Below are positions 1-7,110 of a DNA stretch of 11,259 bases, in pieces. The stretch is from Bacteroidaceae bacterium (lineage in GTDB: Bacteria; Bacteroidota; Bacteroidia; Bacteroidales; Bacteroidaceae). Positions within the stretch are counted from its first letter, which is position 1. Each line of letters begins with the position of its first letter. The position numbers and the translations under genes are program-made. Under the pieces are notes generated by a model. That model was not told where the DNA came from and did not search any database. It saw only the letters and a list, made by a program, of their open reading frames with translations. The stretch covers positions 1 through 11,259 of the forward strand of contig CAAGDO010000328.1 in assembly GCA_900768625.1 (NCBI GenBank), written 5' to 3'.

Positions 1-95
1 ATACTTCTAAAAAAGCATTGCTTCAAATCTTCGAAAGCGAAGCCGACACCATCGAGAAGATTGTGGAGGAAATGATGACAACAACTCCACCATGA
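1..95 (+). CDS. C-terminal end of an unidentified upstream protein (partial)
   Basis: The frame that starts at base 3 is open from the window edge to a TGA at 93-95. It encodes about 30 residues, beginning TSKKALLQIFESEADTIEKI and ending in MMTTTPP. The stretch is rich in acidic and helix-forming residues, with codon use like the neighbouring genes, so it looks like the tail of a real protein. No family is recognisable from so little. The same frame stays open for 28 more codons after the TGA (see the next entry). A second ATG overlaps the stop (ATGA at 92-95), but the frame it opens runs through a terminator-like hairpin and does not look coding. Confidence 0.4.
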   Translation, partial: TSKKALLQIFESEADTIEKIVEEMMTTTPP

Positions 96-179
96 TTCAA
101 GAGCGAACGCACAACGCGCGTCATCGACTTCGACCAGGAAGCTTCAATGGAGCAGAAAAAGCGCGAAGGATACTTCTAA
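96..179 (+). other. In-frame, coding-like extension after the TGA at 93-95
   Basis: Directly after the TGA, the same reading frame continues for 27 sense codons to a TAA at 177-179. The segment contains VIDFDQEASMEQKKREGYF, which has protein-like composition and codon choice. It may be the former C-terminus of the upstream gene cut off by a nonsense change, or a chance open stretch. No start codon with good context precedes it in frame. Other genes in the window end normally at TGA, so recoding of the codon is not expected. Confidence 0.25.
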
Positions 180-220
180 TATATATAGAGAGAATTTCGC
201 GCAAAGAATACTTTCAAGCC

Positions 221-253
221 CATCAGGGGGCGATCGACGAATCGCCCCCGATG
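221..253 (+). terminator. Strong hairpin, probable terminator of the upstream gene
   Basis: GGGGGCGAT (226-234) and ATCGCCCCC (241-249) form a perfect 9-bp stem with a 6-base loop. CATC (221-224) pairs with GATG (250-253) across a one-base bulge and lengthens the stem to 13 pairs. There is no U-run directly after it; the next T-rich stretch begins near base 277. It separates the upstream gene from the gene at 304, so a terminator or mRNA-stabilising 3' structure is the likely role. Confidence 0.5.
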
Positions 254-303
254 GCAACTCCCCCCAAAATAATCTATTTTTTCATTTAAAACAACCCCTT
301 ACT

Positions 304-1968
304 ATGCTTGCATTTATCAGAGCAAACTATCGCAAGGGTGACACCATTCAGGTCACCACATCAGAAGGAACATTCGAAGGAACCCTCATTCAGGCCACTG
401 CCGAAGGCATTGTCCTCCAGCTTCCCAATGGCAACGTATTTGGCGCATCAGCAGCCGACCTCCGCACTTTCACTGCAGCATCGCCCATCCCCATGGTGCC
501 CGCTGCAGGTCATGACTATCAGCCCGCTGAAGACGAAGTGACAGAAGAAGAGGGAAGCGAAGCCGTCGTAGCCGAAACCGAAGAGGAAGCCCCCACGACT
601 CGCCCCACCTCCATCGGCGACGTAATCAAGAAGAAGAAAGAAGCTGAAATCTATACCACTGAGGTGCCCGAAACAGATGCTTCGCTGAAGGTCGTAGGTC
701 GTATTTCACTCGACCAGCTCAAGCGCATCGACCCCAAATCGTCGAACCGTCCCTACTTCAAGAGCCCCGACTATGACAAGAATGACGACTATCAGCACAA
801 CGACGGACAGCTCTCCAACGATGACATCTATATCCCCCCTATGGGACGCATCTCATTCTACAACCGCGAGAAGCGCTACGGATTCATCCATGATTTCAAG
901 AACGACTTCGACCTCTACTTCCACACCTCGCAGGTGGCCGACCATAAGCTCTTCGAACGCTTGTACAAGGGCACGAAGGTCGTGTATTCAGTAGGCGAGA
1001 ACCAGCAGGGCCACGTGGCACAGTGCATCCACCTGCCCCACACCATCGACGAACTCCTCGACATCGCTGACGAGAACATCGAAAAGGGCTTCTACCAGTT
1101 GGCCTACGGTGTGCTCGAACACGTGCTCGAAGCTGACCCCAACAATGCGGATGCTCTCGACATGAGCATCGAGGTGAAGGGACTCCTCCCCCGCCCCGCA
1201 GCAAAGGCTGAAGTGCCGTTCCATGACAATGCGGCCGATGCCACCTATTCTGCCGCCAAGCGTGCCGCCATCGCCAAGGATTTTGACAAGGCTGAAGAAC
1301 TCTATAAGGAGGCTATCGAAAAGAAGGAACGCCTCACGTCAAGCATCAAGGACCTTCTCCAGCTCTTCGTCATACGCTATAAGAGCGTTGACACGGACGC
1401 TGAACGCGAAATGTGGTACGACGAGGCCATCAAGGCCCTCGAGACCTACGAAGGCCTTCTCCCCGACGATCTCAGCACCAAGCAGTATCTCGCCGGCAAC
1501 TTCTATCTCCCCCTCCAGGACTACGACCATTTCCTCAGCATCTCCGCTGAACTCCTCGAACTCCCCGAATTGGAGAATGACCGCACAAAGCGCGTGTTCT
1601 ACATTTGGCAGCGTGCCCTCGCCCTCCACAAGCTCGGACGCGACGAAGAGGCTCTCGCAGCCATCCATGAGGGCTTGGAAATCATCCCCACGCACTCTCA
1701 GCTCCGCAGCCTCCTGAAGAACCTCAACGAGGCAGCAACAGCCGAAGAGGCCACCGTTGAAGAAGAGGCTGAAGAAGCAGCCGAAGCTGAAACGACCGAA
1801 GAGGCTTCCGAAGCAGAAGCAGCTGATGAAGCACAAGAAGAAGAGGCAGAAGAAGAGGCAGAAGAGGAGGCTGAAGAGGAACCTGAAGCAGCCGAACAAG
1901 AGCAGCCTGCTCTTCAAGGTGAACCCCAGTCAGAAGAATGGTGGGACAGCTTGAAGAAGCGCTTCTGA
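304..1968 (+). CDS. Cold-shock-domain / TPR-like protein with acidic tail
   Basis: A 554-residue cytoplasmic protein without signal peptide or membrane segment. Residues 1-56 resemble a small SH3/Sm-type beta barrel (RKGDTIQVTTSEGTFEGTLI). Residues 60-175 are a charged, low-complexity linker. Residues 180-245 form a cold-shock domain, with an RNP1-like KRYGFIHDF (190-198) and an RNP2-like DLYFHTSQV (203-211). From about 247 to 475 there are TPR-like helix pairs, for example FDKAEELYKEAI and DEEALAAIHEGLEI. Residues 477-537 are almost only Glu and Ala, followed by a terminal EEWWDSLKKRF that looks like a short docking or amphipathic motif. The first ATG follows an A/T-rich leader, as usual in this phylum. 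Single-stranded nucleic-acid binding, probably RNA, is inferred from the cold-shock domain, with protein partners on the TPR part. The specific role is unknown. Confidence 0.8.
   Translation: MLAFIRANYRKGDTIQVTTSEGTFEGTLIQATAEGIVLQLPNGNVFGASAADLRTFTAASPIPMVPAAGHDYQPAEDEVTEEEGSEAVVAETEEEAPTTRPTSIGDVIKKKKEAEIYTTEVPETDASLKVVGRISLDQLKRIDPKSSNRPYFKSPDYDKNDDYQHNDGQLSNDDIYIPPMGRISFYNREKRYGFIHDFKNDFDLYFHTSQVADHKLFERLYKGTKVVYSVGENQQGHVAQCIHLPHTIDELLDIADENIEKGFYQLAYGVLEHVLEADPNNADALDMSIEVKGLLPRPAAKAEVPFHDNAADATYSAAKRAAIAKDFDKAEELYKEAIEKKERLTSSIKDLLQLFVIRYKSVDTDAEREMWYDEAIKALETYEGLLPDDLSTKQYLAGNFYLPLQDYDHFLSISAELLELPELENDRTKRVFYIWQRALALHKLGRDEEALAAIHEGLEIIPTHSQLRSLLKNLNEAATAEEATVEEEAEEAAEAETTEEASEAEAADEAQEEEAEEEAEEEAEEEPEAAEQEQPALQGEPQSEEWWDSLKKRF
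1837..1890 (+). repeat. Short GAA/GAG/GCA tandem repeat within the acidic tail
   Basis: Near-repeated 12-base units of the form GAAGAAGAGGCA encode EEEA repeats at residues 511-526 of the cold-shock/TPR protein. The unit keeps the reading frame, so length changes by replication slippage would lengthen or shorten the acidic tail without breaking the gene. Confidence 0.6.
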
Positions 1969-1993
1969 TCCATCTGAAGCTTTGACATAGAAC

Positions 1994-2070
1994 AACACGG
2001 CAATTATGCGTATTCCCGATTCATCCATGTATTATGTGGGGTAAAGGGTACGTGTAATTGCCGTGTTTTT
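1994..2070 (+). terminator. Long inverted repeat (element A1), probable terminator
   Basis: AACACGGCAATTA (1994-2006) is perfectly complementary to TAATTGCCGTGTT (2055-2067). The pairing can continue inward through 2007-2012 and 2049-2054 with two G-U pairs. TTTTT at 2066-2070 closes the right side, so this fits a rho-independent terminator for the cold-shock/TPR gene. The right arm plus the following bases to about 2098, including TGGCTTCGCC at 2081-2090, are clearly related to the inverted repeat at 5843-5927. Confidence 0.6.
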
Positions 2071-2238
2071 CATTTCATGCTGGCTTCGCCTAAGAATAAG
2101 GACACAGCCAATTAACAAAGGTTTTACGCGACTTAGCTTTATCAACGCGTGAGCAAAAGAAAGAGGGTCTACCCCATCGCTGCACCCGCTCCCACCCATT
2201 TCCATAACCCAAATAGCCATCAGTTAGGATTTTATATG

Positions 2239-2246
2239 TAACTTTG
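2239..2246 (+). promoter_or_regulatory. Bacteroidetes -7 promoter element for the S41 peptidase gene
   Basis: TAACTTTG matches the Bacteroidetes -7 consensus TAnnTTTG. No good -33 TTG is seen 19-21 bases upstream, so the promoter is only half supported. It lies 67 bases before the chosen start at 2313. Its position argues against the more upstream in-frame ATG at 2244, which falls inside the element. Confidence 0.55.
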
Positions 2247-2312
2247 CCCCGCAATAGGCTTTGGCCCTTAAACAGGCTGGGGCGCACACTTCATCCTTAT
2301 GACTTTCGCAAC

Positions 2313-3314
2313 ATGAAACACCTCCTCCCGCTCCTCATTCTCCTCCTCACCGGATGCGTCACGCAGGAAACGGAGGACAATACGCCGCTGGGCAATTTCG
2401 ACGCCCTATGGTCTTCACTCGACTCCCACTACTGCTTCTTCACCGAAAAGAAGGAGCGCCACGGACTCGACTGGAACGAAGCCAGGCAACGCTATCGCCA
2501 GATGGTCACCCCAGGCATCACCAACCGGCAGCTCTTTGAAGTGCTCGCCAACCTCACCTGCGAACTACGCGACGGACACGTCAACCTCTATGCCGCCCAC
2601 CAGACAGCGCGCTACGCGCGATGGTATGACGACTACCCCATGAACTATTCCGATTCGCTCACCCGAGCCACCCTCGGACCGGCCACGGACTTCTCTCAAG
2701 CCTCAGGCCTCAGTTGGCGCATCCTCCCCGACAACACGGGCTACGTGCGCGTGGCCACTTTCGACACGGAATTCGGCAAAGGCAACCTCCAGCAGATGAT
2801 GGTCGACCTCGCCACCTGCCGTCTGCTCATCATCGATGTGCGCAGCAACGGAGGCGGCATGCTCACCTCTGCCACACGACTGGCCTCCCTCTTCGTCAAC
2901 GAAGAGACTGTGGGGGCCTACATGAAGCACAAGACGGGCCCCGCCCACGACGCCTTCTCCTCGCCCGAACCTATCCGAGTGAAACCCTTCGAAGGACTGC
3001 GCTGGCAGAAACCCATTGCCGTGCTCACCAATCGCCGCACCTTCTCCGCAGCCAATGCCTTCGTGATGATGGTCAAAGGACTGCCACAGGTGACCATCGT
3101 GGGCGACCGTACGGGAGGTGGCGCAGGCATGCCGTTCAGCGCTGAACTGCCCAACGGATGGAGCGTAAGATTCTCGGCCTGCCCGATGTACGACCGTAAC
3201 ATGCAATCCACCGAAGAAGGCATCGCGCCCGACATCCACGTTGACATCACCTCTGCGGACTACGCCCGCTCCGTTGACACCATCCTCGAAGCAGCCCGTC
3301 GCCTCGCACCCTAA
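2313..3314 (+). CDS. S41-family peptidase lipoprotein
   Basis: A 333-residue protein counted from the ATG at 2313. The start is chosen because it opens a classical lipoprotein signal (MKHLLPLLILLLTGC) with lipobox LLTG|C at Cys15, while the in-frame ATG at 2244 overlaps a promoter element. The core is the S41 (C-terminal processing protease/IRBP-like) fold: IIDVRSNGGG near 173-182, the nucleophile region LTNRRTFSAANAF with Ser245, and GDRTGGGAG at 264-272, followed by a terminal EEGIAPDIHVD. No PDZ domain is apparent, so this is the short tricorn/IRBP-like form seen in many Bacteroidetes. It probably acts at the outer membrane or periplasm. The substrate is unknown. Its 90-base gap to the kinase gene contains no obvious terminator, so co-transcription is possible. 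Confidence 0.82.
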   Translation: MKHLLPLLILLLTGCVTQETEDNTPLGNFDALWSSLDSHYCFFTEKKERHGLDWNEARQRYRQMVTPGITNRQLFEVLANLTCELRDGHVNLYAAHQTARYARWYDDYPMNYSDSLTRATLGPATDFSQASGLSWRILPDNTGYVRVATFDTEFGKGNLQQMMVDLATCRLLIIDVRSNGGGMLTSATRLASLFVNEETVGAYMKHKTGPAHDAFSSPEPIRVKPFEGLRWQKPIAVLTNRRTFSAANAFVMMVKGLPQVTIVGDRTGGGAGMPFSAELPNGWSVRFSACPMYDRNMQSTEEGIAPDIHVDITSADYARSVDTILEAARRLAP

Positions 3315-3404
3315 CGCCATTCCCTACAGCCGCGACGGACGCGATAAGCCATTGTCCCCCGCGCGCACATAACCGATTTTTCAGAGAAAAACAGAAATCC
3401 TCAT

Positions 3405-5822
3405 ATGGAACCCACTTTCAACGAACAGCAACAGGAAGAAACCCAGCTTCTTCCCCTCATCAAACTCTGCTACCATCAGTTCCTCCGCCACTGGTGGTGG
3501 TTTGCAGTCTCCGTAGTCGTGTGTCTGGCGGCCGGCTGGTGGTATCAGCAACGCCAGCCCAGAGTGTTCAAACGCCAGAGCGTGATGCTCATCGAGGACG
3601 CCGACGTAGAGTCGGGTTCCATGCAGATGCGAGGTCTGAAAAACAGCGGACTCAATTCCCTTATGCAGCTCAACGGTGTCAGCGTGGGAGATAACCTCAA
3701 GAATGAGATTTTCATCATCTCCTCGCAGCGCTTGATGAACCGCGTGGTCGACCGTCTGCATCTCGACGTGGACTATACGACCACCCAGGCTCTCCACACC
3801 GTTGCCCTCTACGACAAGCAGCGCCCCTTCGAGGTACTCTTCCAGCGCCCCGTGGGATTGAAGGGCTATGGCTTCACTGTGGAGAAAACGGGAGCCAACA
3901 CCGTGCACATCAGCAATCTCCACGACCACAAGGGCAATGACTGCCCCGACATCGATGCCCAGCTCGGAGAGATGGTCAACACCCCCAACGGCCCGATGTG
4001 CATCGTGCGCTCGGCCTCCTTCAACCGTTGGCCGGAAGGCGCCAAGGTCAATGTCAGCCGCATGACCAACGAGGAGGCCACCGATGCCTATATCGCCCGC
4101 CTCTCCGCTTCGGAATACGACAAGGAGACGTCACTCATCGTGCTCACCCTCTCTGACATCAGCGTGAAGCGTGCCGACGACGTGCTGCGCACACTCTTCG
4201 ATGTCTACCGCGAGGACGTCGTCGACAACAAGAACCGCGAGGCTCTCTCGACGGCCAACTTCATCGACAAGCGTATCAACCTCATCGGATCGGAGCTGGG
4301 CAACGTCGAGAGCAGACTGGCAGAATTCAAGCGCCGCAACCAGATTGTCGACTACGAACAGACGGCCCAGAGCATCGCCCAGCAGACGGTGACGGCACGT
4401 CAGGCGAGTCTGCAATGTGAAACGCAGCTCAACGTGGCCCGCTATCTGGCGGAATACCTCTCCGACCATGCAAACGACCATGACCTCATCCCGGTGCTCA
4501 ACGTGGGCGACGCTTCTTTCAACACACAGGTGAGCCAGTACAACGAACTCATGAACCAGCGCAACCGCGCCCTTGGCAACTCCTCAGAGGAACAGGCCGT
4601 CGTACGTGAATTCGACCGTCAGTTGGCCCAGATGCGCCAGACGGTCAACGCTTCCCTCCACAGCTACATCGGCACACTCCAGCTTCGTCTGAAGGATGCC
4701 CAGGCCAACGAGGGCATGCTCGCCGGCAAAGTTTCCGAAGCACCTGAAAAGGAAAAGCAAGGCCTCGACATCATGCGCCAGCAGACGCTGAAGGAGGCAC
4801 TCTATACGTATCTCCTCCAGAAGCGCGAGGAAGTGGCCCTCCAGCAGGCCATCAACGAAGCCAACGTGCGCATTGTGGAAGGTCCCGTGGGCGGCAACAT
4901 ACCCGTCAGTCCGCGCACGCGCATCGTGATGCTCGTGGCTCTCCTCGTCGGACTGGCCATCCCTTCGGGCATCATCTGGCTCATCATCTCGCTCGACGTG
5001 GCCGTACGCGGCCGTGAAGACGTGGAATCGGCCACCGATATCCCCATCCTCGGCGATGTGCCCCACCTCAAGCAACGCGATTGTGCCAGCAAGCTCATCA
5101 GCTCGCTCTCCTCGGATGCGCCCGTGGTGGAAGCCTTCCGTATGCTCCGCTACAATATGGGCTTTATGCGCCATCGAAAGCAGGTGATCATGTCGACCTC
5201 CACCACACCCTCGCAGGGCAAGAGTTTCATCACGACCAACATGGCCATCATCCATGCCATGGCGGGCAAACGCGTGCTCCTCATCGATGCCGACATCCGC
5301 AAGCGCACCATCAGCCAAGGCCTCCACACGCCGGGCCTTTCAAGCTGGCTGAGCGACGAATTCACAAAGGTCGACGAACTCATCCATTCCGACTATCAGG
5401 GCACGGGAGTGGACTTCATCCCTGCCGGTCCGATTCCGCCCAACCCGGCTGAACTGCTCATGTCGACGCGTCTGGAGGAACTCATCAAGGAGCTCCGTGA
5501 GCGCTATGACTACATCTTCATCGATACCACGCCGATGTGTTCAGTGGCCGATGCAAGCATTGTCAATCGGGTGGCGGACATGACGCTCTTCATCATCCGC
5601 GTAGGTGTGCAGGAACGTAGTTTCCTCCCCCAACTCGATGCGATTCGCCACGAAAATCGCCTGCGCGACATCTCCATCGTGCTCAATGATTCCGACGTCA
5701 GCCAAGCCCGTTATGGCAACTCCTATGGCTACGGCTACTACGGCTATGGCTACGGACGTTCCGACAGCAAACGCAAAAACCGCGTGAAGCGGGTGATCAA
5801 CCGCATCACCCGACGTGGATAA
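3405..5822 (+). CDS. Wzc-type polysaccharide co-polymerase / tyrosine autokinase
   Basis: An 805-residue inner-membrane BY-kinase. A Wzz-type chain-length domain follows the first membrane helix (about 31-47). A long periplasmic coiled-coil region (about 275-480, with VESRLAEFKRRN) leads to a GNVR-type segment and a second helix (about 507-529). The cytoplasmic CapB/CpsD-like kinase has Walker A TPSQGKS (601-607), Walker A' VLLIDADIR (624-632) and Walker B YIFIDTTP (703-710). The C-terminal tyrosine cluster has seven Tyr between 770 and 783, the expected autophosphorylation sites, followed by a basic tail. Members of this family control export and chain length of capsule or exopolysaccharide together with a Wza-type outer-membrane exporter. 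No wza, glycosyltransferase or flippase gene is in the window, so the kinase stands apart from any capsule locus here. Confidence 0.93.
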   Translation: MEPTFNEQQQEETQLLPLIKLCYHQFLRHWWWFAVSVVVCLAAGWWYQQRQPRVFKRQSVMLIEDADVESGSMQMRGLKNSGLNSLMQLNGVSVGDNLKNEIFIISSQRLMNRVVDRLHLDVDYTTTQALHTVALYDKQRPFEVLFQRPVGLKGYGFTVEKTGANTVHISNLHDHKGNDCPDIDAQLGEMVNTPNGPMCIVRSASFNRWPEGAKVNVSRMTNEEATDAYIARLSASEYDKETSLIVLTLSDISVKRADDVLRTLFDVYREDVVDNKNREALSTANFIDKRINLIGSELGNVESRLAEFKRRNQIVDYEQTAQSIAQQTVTARQASLQCETQLNVARYLAEYLSDHANDHDLIPVLNVGDASFNTQVSQYNELMNQRNRALGNSSEEQAVVREFDRQLAQMRQTVNASLHSYIGTLQLRLKDAQANEGMLAGKVSEAPEKEKQGLDIMRQQTLKEALYTYLLQKREEVALQQAINEANVRIVEGPVGGNIPVSPRTRIVMLVALLVGLAIPSGIIWLIISLDVAVRGREDVESATDIPILGDVPHLKQRDCASKLISSLSSDAPVVEAFRMLRYNMGFMRHRKQVIMSTSTTPSQGKSFITTNMAIIHAMAGKRVLLIDADIRKRTISQGLHTPGLSSWLSDEFTKVDELIHSDYQGTGVDFIPAGPIPPNPAELLMSTRLEELIKELRERYDYIFIDTTPMCSVADASIVNRVADMTLFIIRVGVQERSFLPQLDAIRHENRLRDISIVLNDSDVSQARYGNSYGYGYYGYGYGRSDSKRKNRVKRVINRITRRG

Positions 5823-5842
5823 AAGAAAAAAGCGGATAAAGC

Positions 5843-5927
5843 AAACGTATAATTCCCGTGTGATTTTTTCGTCAATCCTTGGCTTCGCCCAAAATTAACG
5901 GAAAAATCACACGGGAATTATACGTTT
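5843..5927. repeat. Perfect 26-bp-arm inverted repeat (element A2)
   Basis: The arms 5843-5868 and 5902-5927 are perfectly complementary over 26 bp (the left arm begins AAACGTATAATTCCCGTGTG). A few more pairs extend inward, leaving a loop of about 25 bases that contains TTGGCTTCGCCCAA. It sits 20 bases after the kinase stop and may act as a transcription terminator or 3' mRNA block, although there is no T-run after the right arm. The left arm and loop align with 2050-2098 (element A1). A perfect palindrome of this length in an intergenic gap suggests a dispersed element, not a simple terminator. Confidence 0.75.
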
Positions 5928-6015
5928 CCTTAGCCCACAGATATTGGAGTCGTCTGAACTTTTCTGGAATTCAAGATTTGCCTTTATTTTTGAGGCGTTT
6001 TTGGGCCTTGAAAAT

Positions 6016-6051
6016 CCCATCGTGTGACGCTTTATCCCCATCGTGTGACGC
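6016..6051 (+). repeat. Two direct copies of CCCATCGTGTGACGC, 21 bp apart
   Basis: CCCATCGTGTGACGC occurs at 6016-6030 and again at 6037-6051. The 21-bp spacing is two helical turns, so both copies face the same side of the DNA. They end about 16 bases before the -33 element of the HU promoter. This is the arrangement of a paired operator for a regulator, though it could instead be part of a repeated intergenic element. The rest of 5928-6066 shows no gene. Confidence 0.6.
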
Positions 6052-6067
6052 GACCCTTGGAAAAGTA

Positions 6068-6098
6068 TTGTCCGGGCGAAATGCGCGCCGTATCTTTG
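6068..6098 (+). promoter_or_regulatory. Bacteroidetes promoter of the HU-HIG gene
   Basis: TTG (6068-6070), 20 bases, then TATCTTTG (6091-6098) match the Bacteroidetes -33/-7 promoter form. Transcription should start near 6105 and give a leader of about 145 bases before the HU start codon at 6251. This is the best promoter on the + strand of the window. Confidence 0.75.
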
Positions 6099-6136
6099 CA
6101 CTGTCAAACAACGACAAGGGGCAACCGCCTGACAAG

Positions 6137-6208
6137 ATGAAGCAAGCCCCACAGAACACTCCCCGCTCCCCACGTAAGGCGCCGACAAGGGAACGGGGAG
6201 AGAGATGA
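6137..6208 (+). CDS. Possible leader peptide, 23 residues
   Basis: A short ORF inside the HU leader, from ATG 6137 to TGA 6206-6208. It encodes a very basic, Pro/Arg-rich peptide (MKQAPQNTPRSPRKAPTRER and three more residues). It overlaps the hairpin 6159-6200, so translation of the ORF would disturb the fold, which is the layout of a translational attenuator. No homology is recognised, and a chance ORF is quite possible. Confidence 0.25.
   Translation: MKQAPQNTPRSPRKAPTRERGER
6159..6200 (+). promoter_or_regulatory. Leader hairpin upstream of the HU gene
   Basis: CTCCCCG (6159-6165) pairs with CGGGGAG (6194-6200), and TCCC (6167-6170) with GGGA (6189-6192), leaving an 18-base loop. A run of seven T residues follows at about 6220-6226. 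The structure could act as an attenuator or simply as a 5' stabiliser. Nothing in it matches a riboswitch class that I know. Confidence 0.4.
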
Positions 6209-6250
6209 AAAAACAATCCTTTTTTATTAACTCCAAAAACCTACAAAGTT

Positions 6251-6688
6251 ATGATTCCCTACATCGTAAAGTCCATGAAGAAGCCCGGCTCTGATGTAAA
6301 GATGTTCTACATCCAGGCAGCTCCCAGCGTACCCCTCACCCTCGAGCGCATCGCCAAGAACATCAGTGCACGATGCACTGTGACCGAGACCGACTGCCTC
6401 GCCGTGCTCAACGAACTTGAGACTGAGGTGATTGCCGCCATGCAGAATGGCAACTCCATCCGCTTCGGCAAGCTCGGTTCGTTCCGTCCCACCATCAGCT
6501 CGCGTGGAGCCAACACGGTTCAGGATGTCAAGCTGAGCAACGTGAAGGCCGTTCGTTCGCGCTTCACCATGGGTAGCCGTCTGCGTGCGGCGCTTCTCCT
6601 CAGCAACGTGGATGTGCGTTTCATCAAGCGTGATGCCATCGGTAGCACCGGTAACGCAGGAGGTGCCGAAGGCGAAGACCACGCCTGA
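6251..6688 (+). CDS. HU-family DNA-binding protein, HU-HIG type
   Basis: A 145-residue histone-like protein of the Bacteroidetes HU-related class (HU-HIG domain). The N-terminal MIPYIVKSMKKPGSDVKMFY is the extra lead strand of this class. The core has TLERIAKNI (30-38), CTVTETDCLAVLNELE (42-57) and the diagnostic RFGKLGSFRP (71-80), then FTMGSRLR (105-112). The C-terminal Gly/Glu-rich tail (131-145) is short and flexible. Members of this class bind DNA and act as nucleoid or architectural proteins. In Bacteroidales they are often found near capsule genes and mobile DNA, though the function there is not settled. The gene has its own promoter and structured leader upstream and a strong hairpin directly downstream. 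Confidence 0.9.
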   Translation: MIPYIVKSMKKPGSDVKMFYIQAAPSVPLTLERIAKNISARCTVTETDCLAVLNELETEVIAAMQNGNSIRFGKLGSFRPTISSRGANTVQDVKLSNVKAVRSRFTMGSRLRAALLLSNVDVRFIKRDAIGSTGNAGGAEGEDHA

Positions 6689-6721
6689 CGCTTCCCCTTC
6701 CCCTGACGGAAGGGTCTGACC

Positions 6722-6790
6722 GAAAGCTCCGGGATGCCCCGTATGAGGAAATCATGATTCCCGACGGAAGCTTCCCGGAGCTTTCTTTTT
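6722..6790 (+). terminator. Branched rho-independent terminator after the HU gene
   Basis: GAAAGCTCCGGGA (6722-6734) and TCCCGGAGCTTTC (6773-6785) form a perfect 13-bp stem followed by TTTTT (6786-6790). The enclosed bases hold a second near-palindrome, GGAAATCATGATTCC, giving a branched structure. The next ATG is only 26 bases downstream and no clear -7 element lies between, so the small genes after it may depend on read-through. Confidence 0.8.
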
Positions 6791-6815
6791 CTTGATCCTT
6801 TGAATTTTCCCCAAG

Positions 6816-7046
6816 ATGAAAGAACCTCCAATGAAGCGCTGCCGCCTTTGCGGCAGAATCAAGCCCCTCACAGACTTCCACCGTCGCGCCCTCAGCCCCG
6901 ACGGCAGACAAGGGGAATGCAAAGTATGTCGAAGCAGAATCACCATGGCCTCCCGATTGACCATCCTCCTCCGCTACTTTTCCGAACACGACATCAGCAA
7001 CGAACTCGCCCGTCGGGCCGCCATCCAGGACATGGCCAACGCCTGA
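6816..7046 (+). CDS. Small four-cysteine zinc-ribbon protein
   Basis: A 76-residue protein. Cys9 and Cys12 (CRLC), then Cys35 and Cys38 (CKVC), frame the segment GRIKPLTDFHRRALSPDGRQ. This matches the small zinc-binding module (CxxCGxxKPLxxF...DGxxxxCKxC) found alone or in front of HNH nucleases in phages and bacteria. No HNH catalytic His or Asn follows; residues 44-76 are instead a helical tail (LTILLRYFSEHDISNELARR). A second ATG at 6831 (residue 6) is an equally possible start. Zinc binding is well supported by the cysteine pattern; a nucleic-acid role is inferred. It probably belongs to one locus with the HU gene. Confidence 0.65.
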   Translation: MKEPPMKRCRLCGRIKPLTDFHRRALSPDGRQGECKVCRSRITMASRLTILLRYFSEHDISNELARRAAIQDMANA

Positions 7047-7110
7047 AGCCCTTTCGTTCTTATGTGTTGTTCCCCTATTCAATCCATCACCAAACCCTCT
7101 AATCCCTTTT

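Noticed and set aside
93..95. TGA as a selenocysteine or reassigned codon
   Set aside because: No suitable hairpin follows at the required place, and TGA ends other sound genes here (1968, 6688, rloA).
92..289. A 65-codon + ORF starting in an ATGA overlap with the upstream stop
   Set aside because: It reads through the hairpin 221-253 and a C-rich run; its composition is not protein-like.
1339..1917. A long minus-strand ORF opposite the cold-shock/TPR gene
   Set aside because: It is the Phe/Leu/Cys-rich mirror of the acidic repeats; the + frame carries the real domains.
2244..2312. Longer N-terminus for the S41 peptidase
   Set aside because: The ATG lies inside a TAnnTTTG promoter element, and the lipoprotein signal starts only at 2313.
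2703..3320. Minus-strand ORF of 205 codons opposite the S41 peptidase
   Set aside because: His/Gly/Val-rich shadow of a GC-rich gene, with no domain or promoter.
4584..5327. Minus-strand ORF of 247 codons opposite the tyrosine kinase
   Set aside because: His-rich shadow; the + strand has intact Walker motifs across the same bases.
5907..6236. A minus-strand ORF of 109 codons before the HU gene
   Set aside because: It covers the HU promoter, the direct repeat and a palindrome arm; the repeated peptide comes from the DNA repeat.
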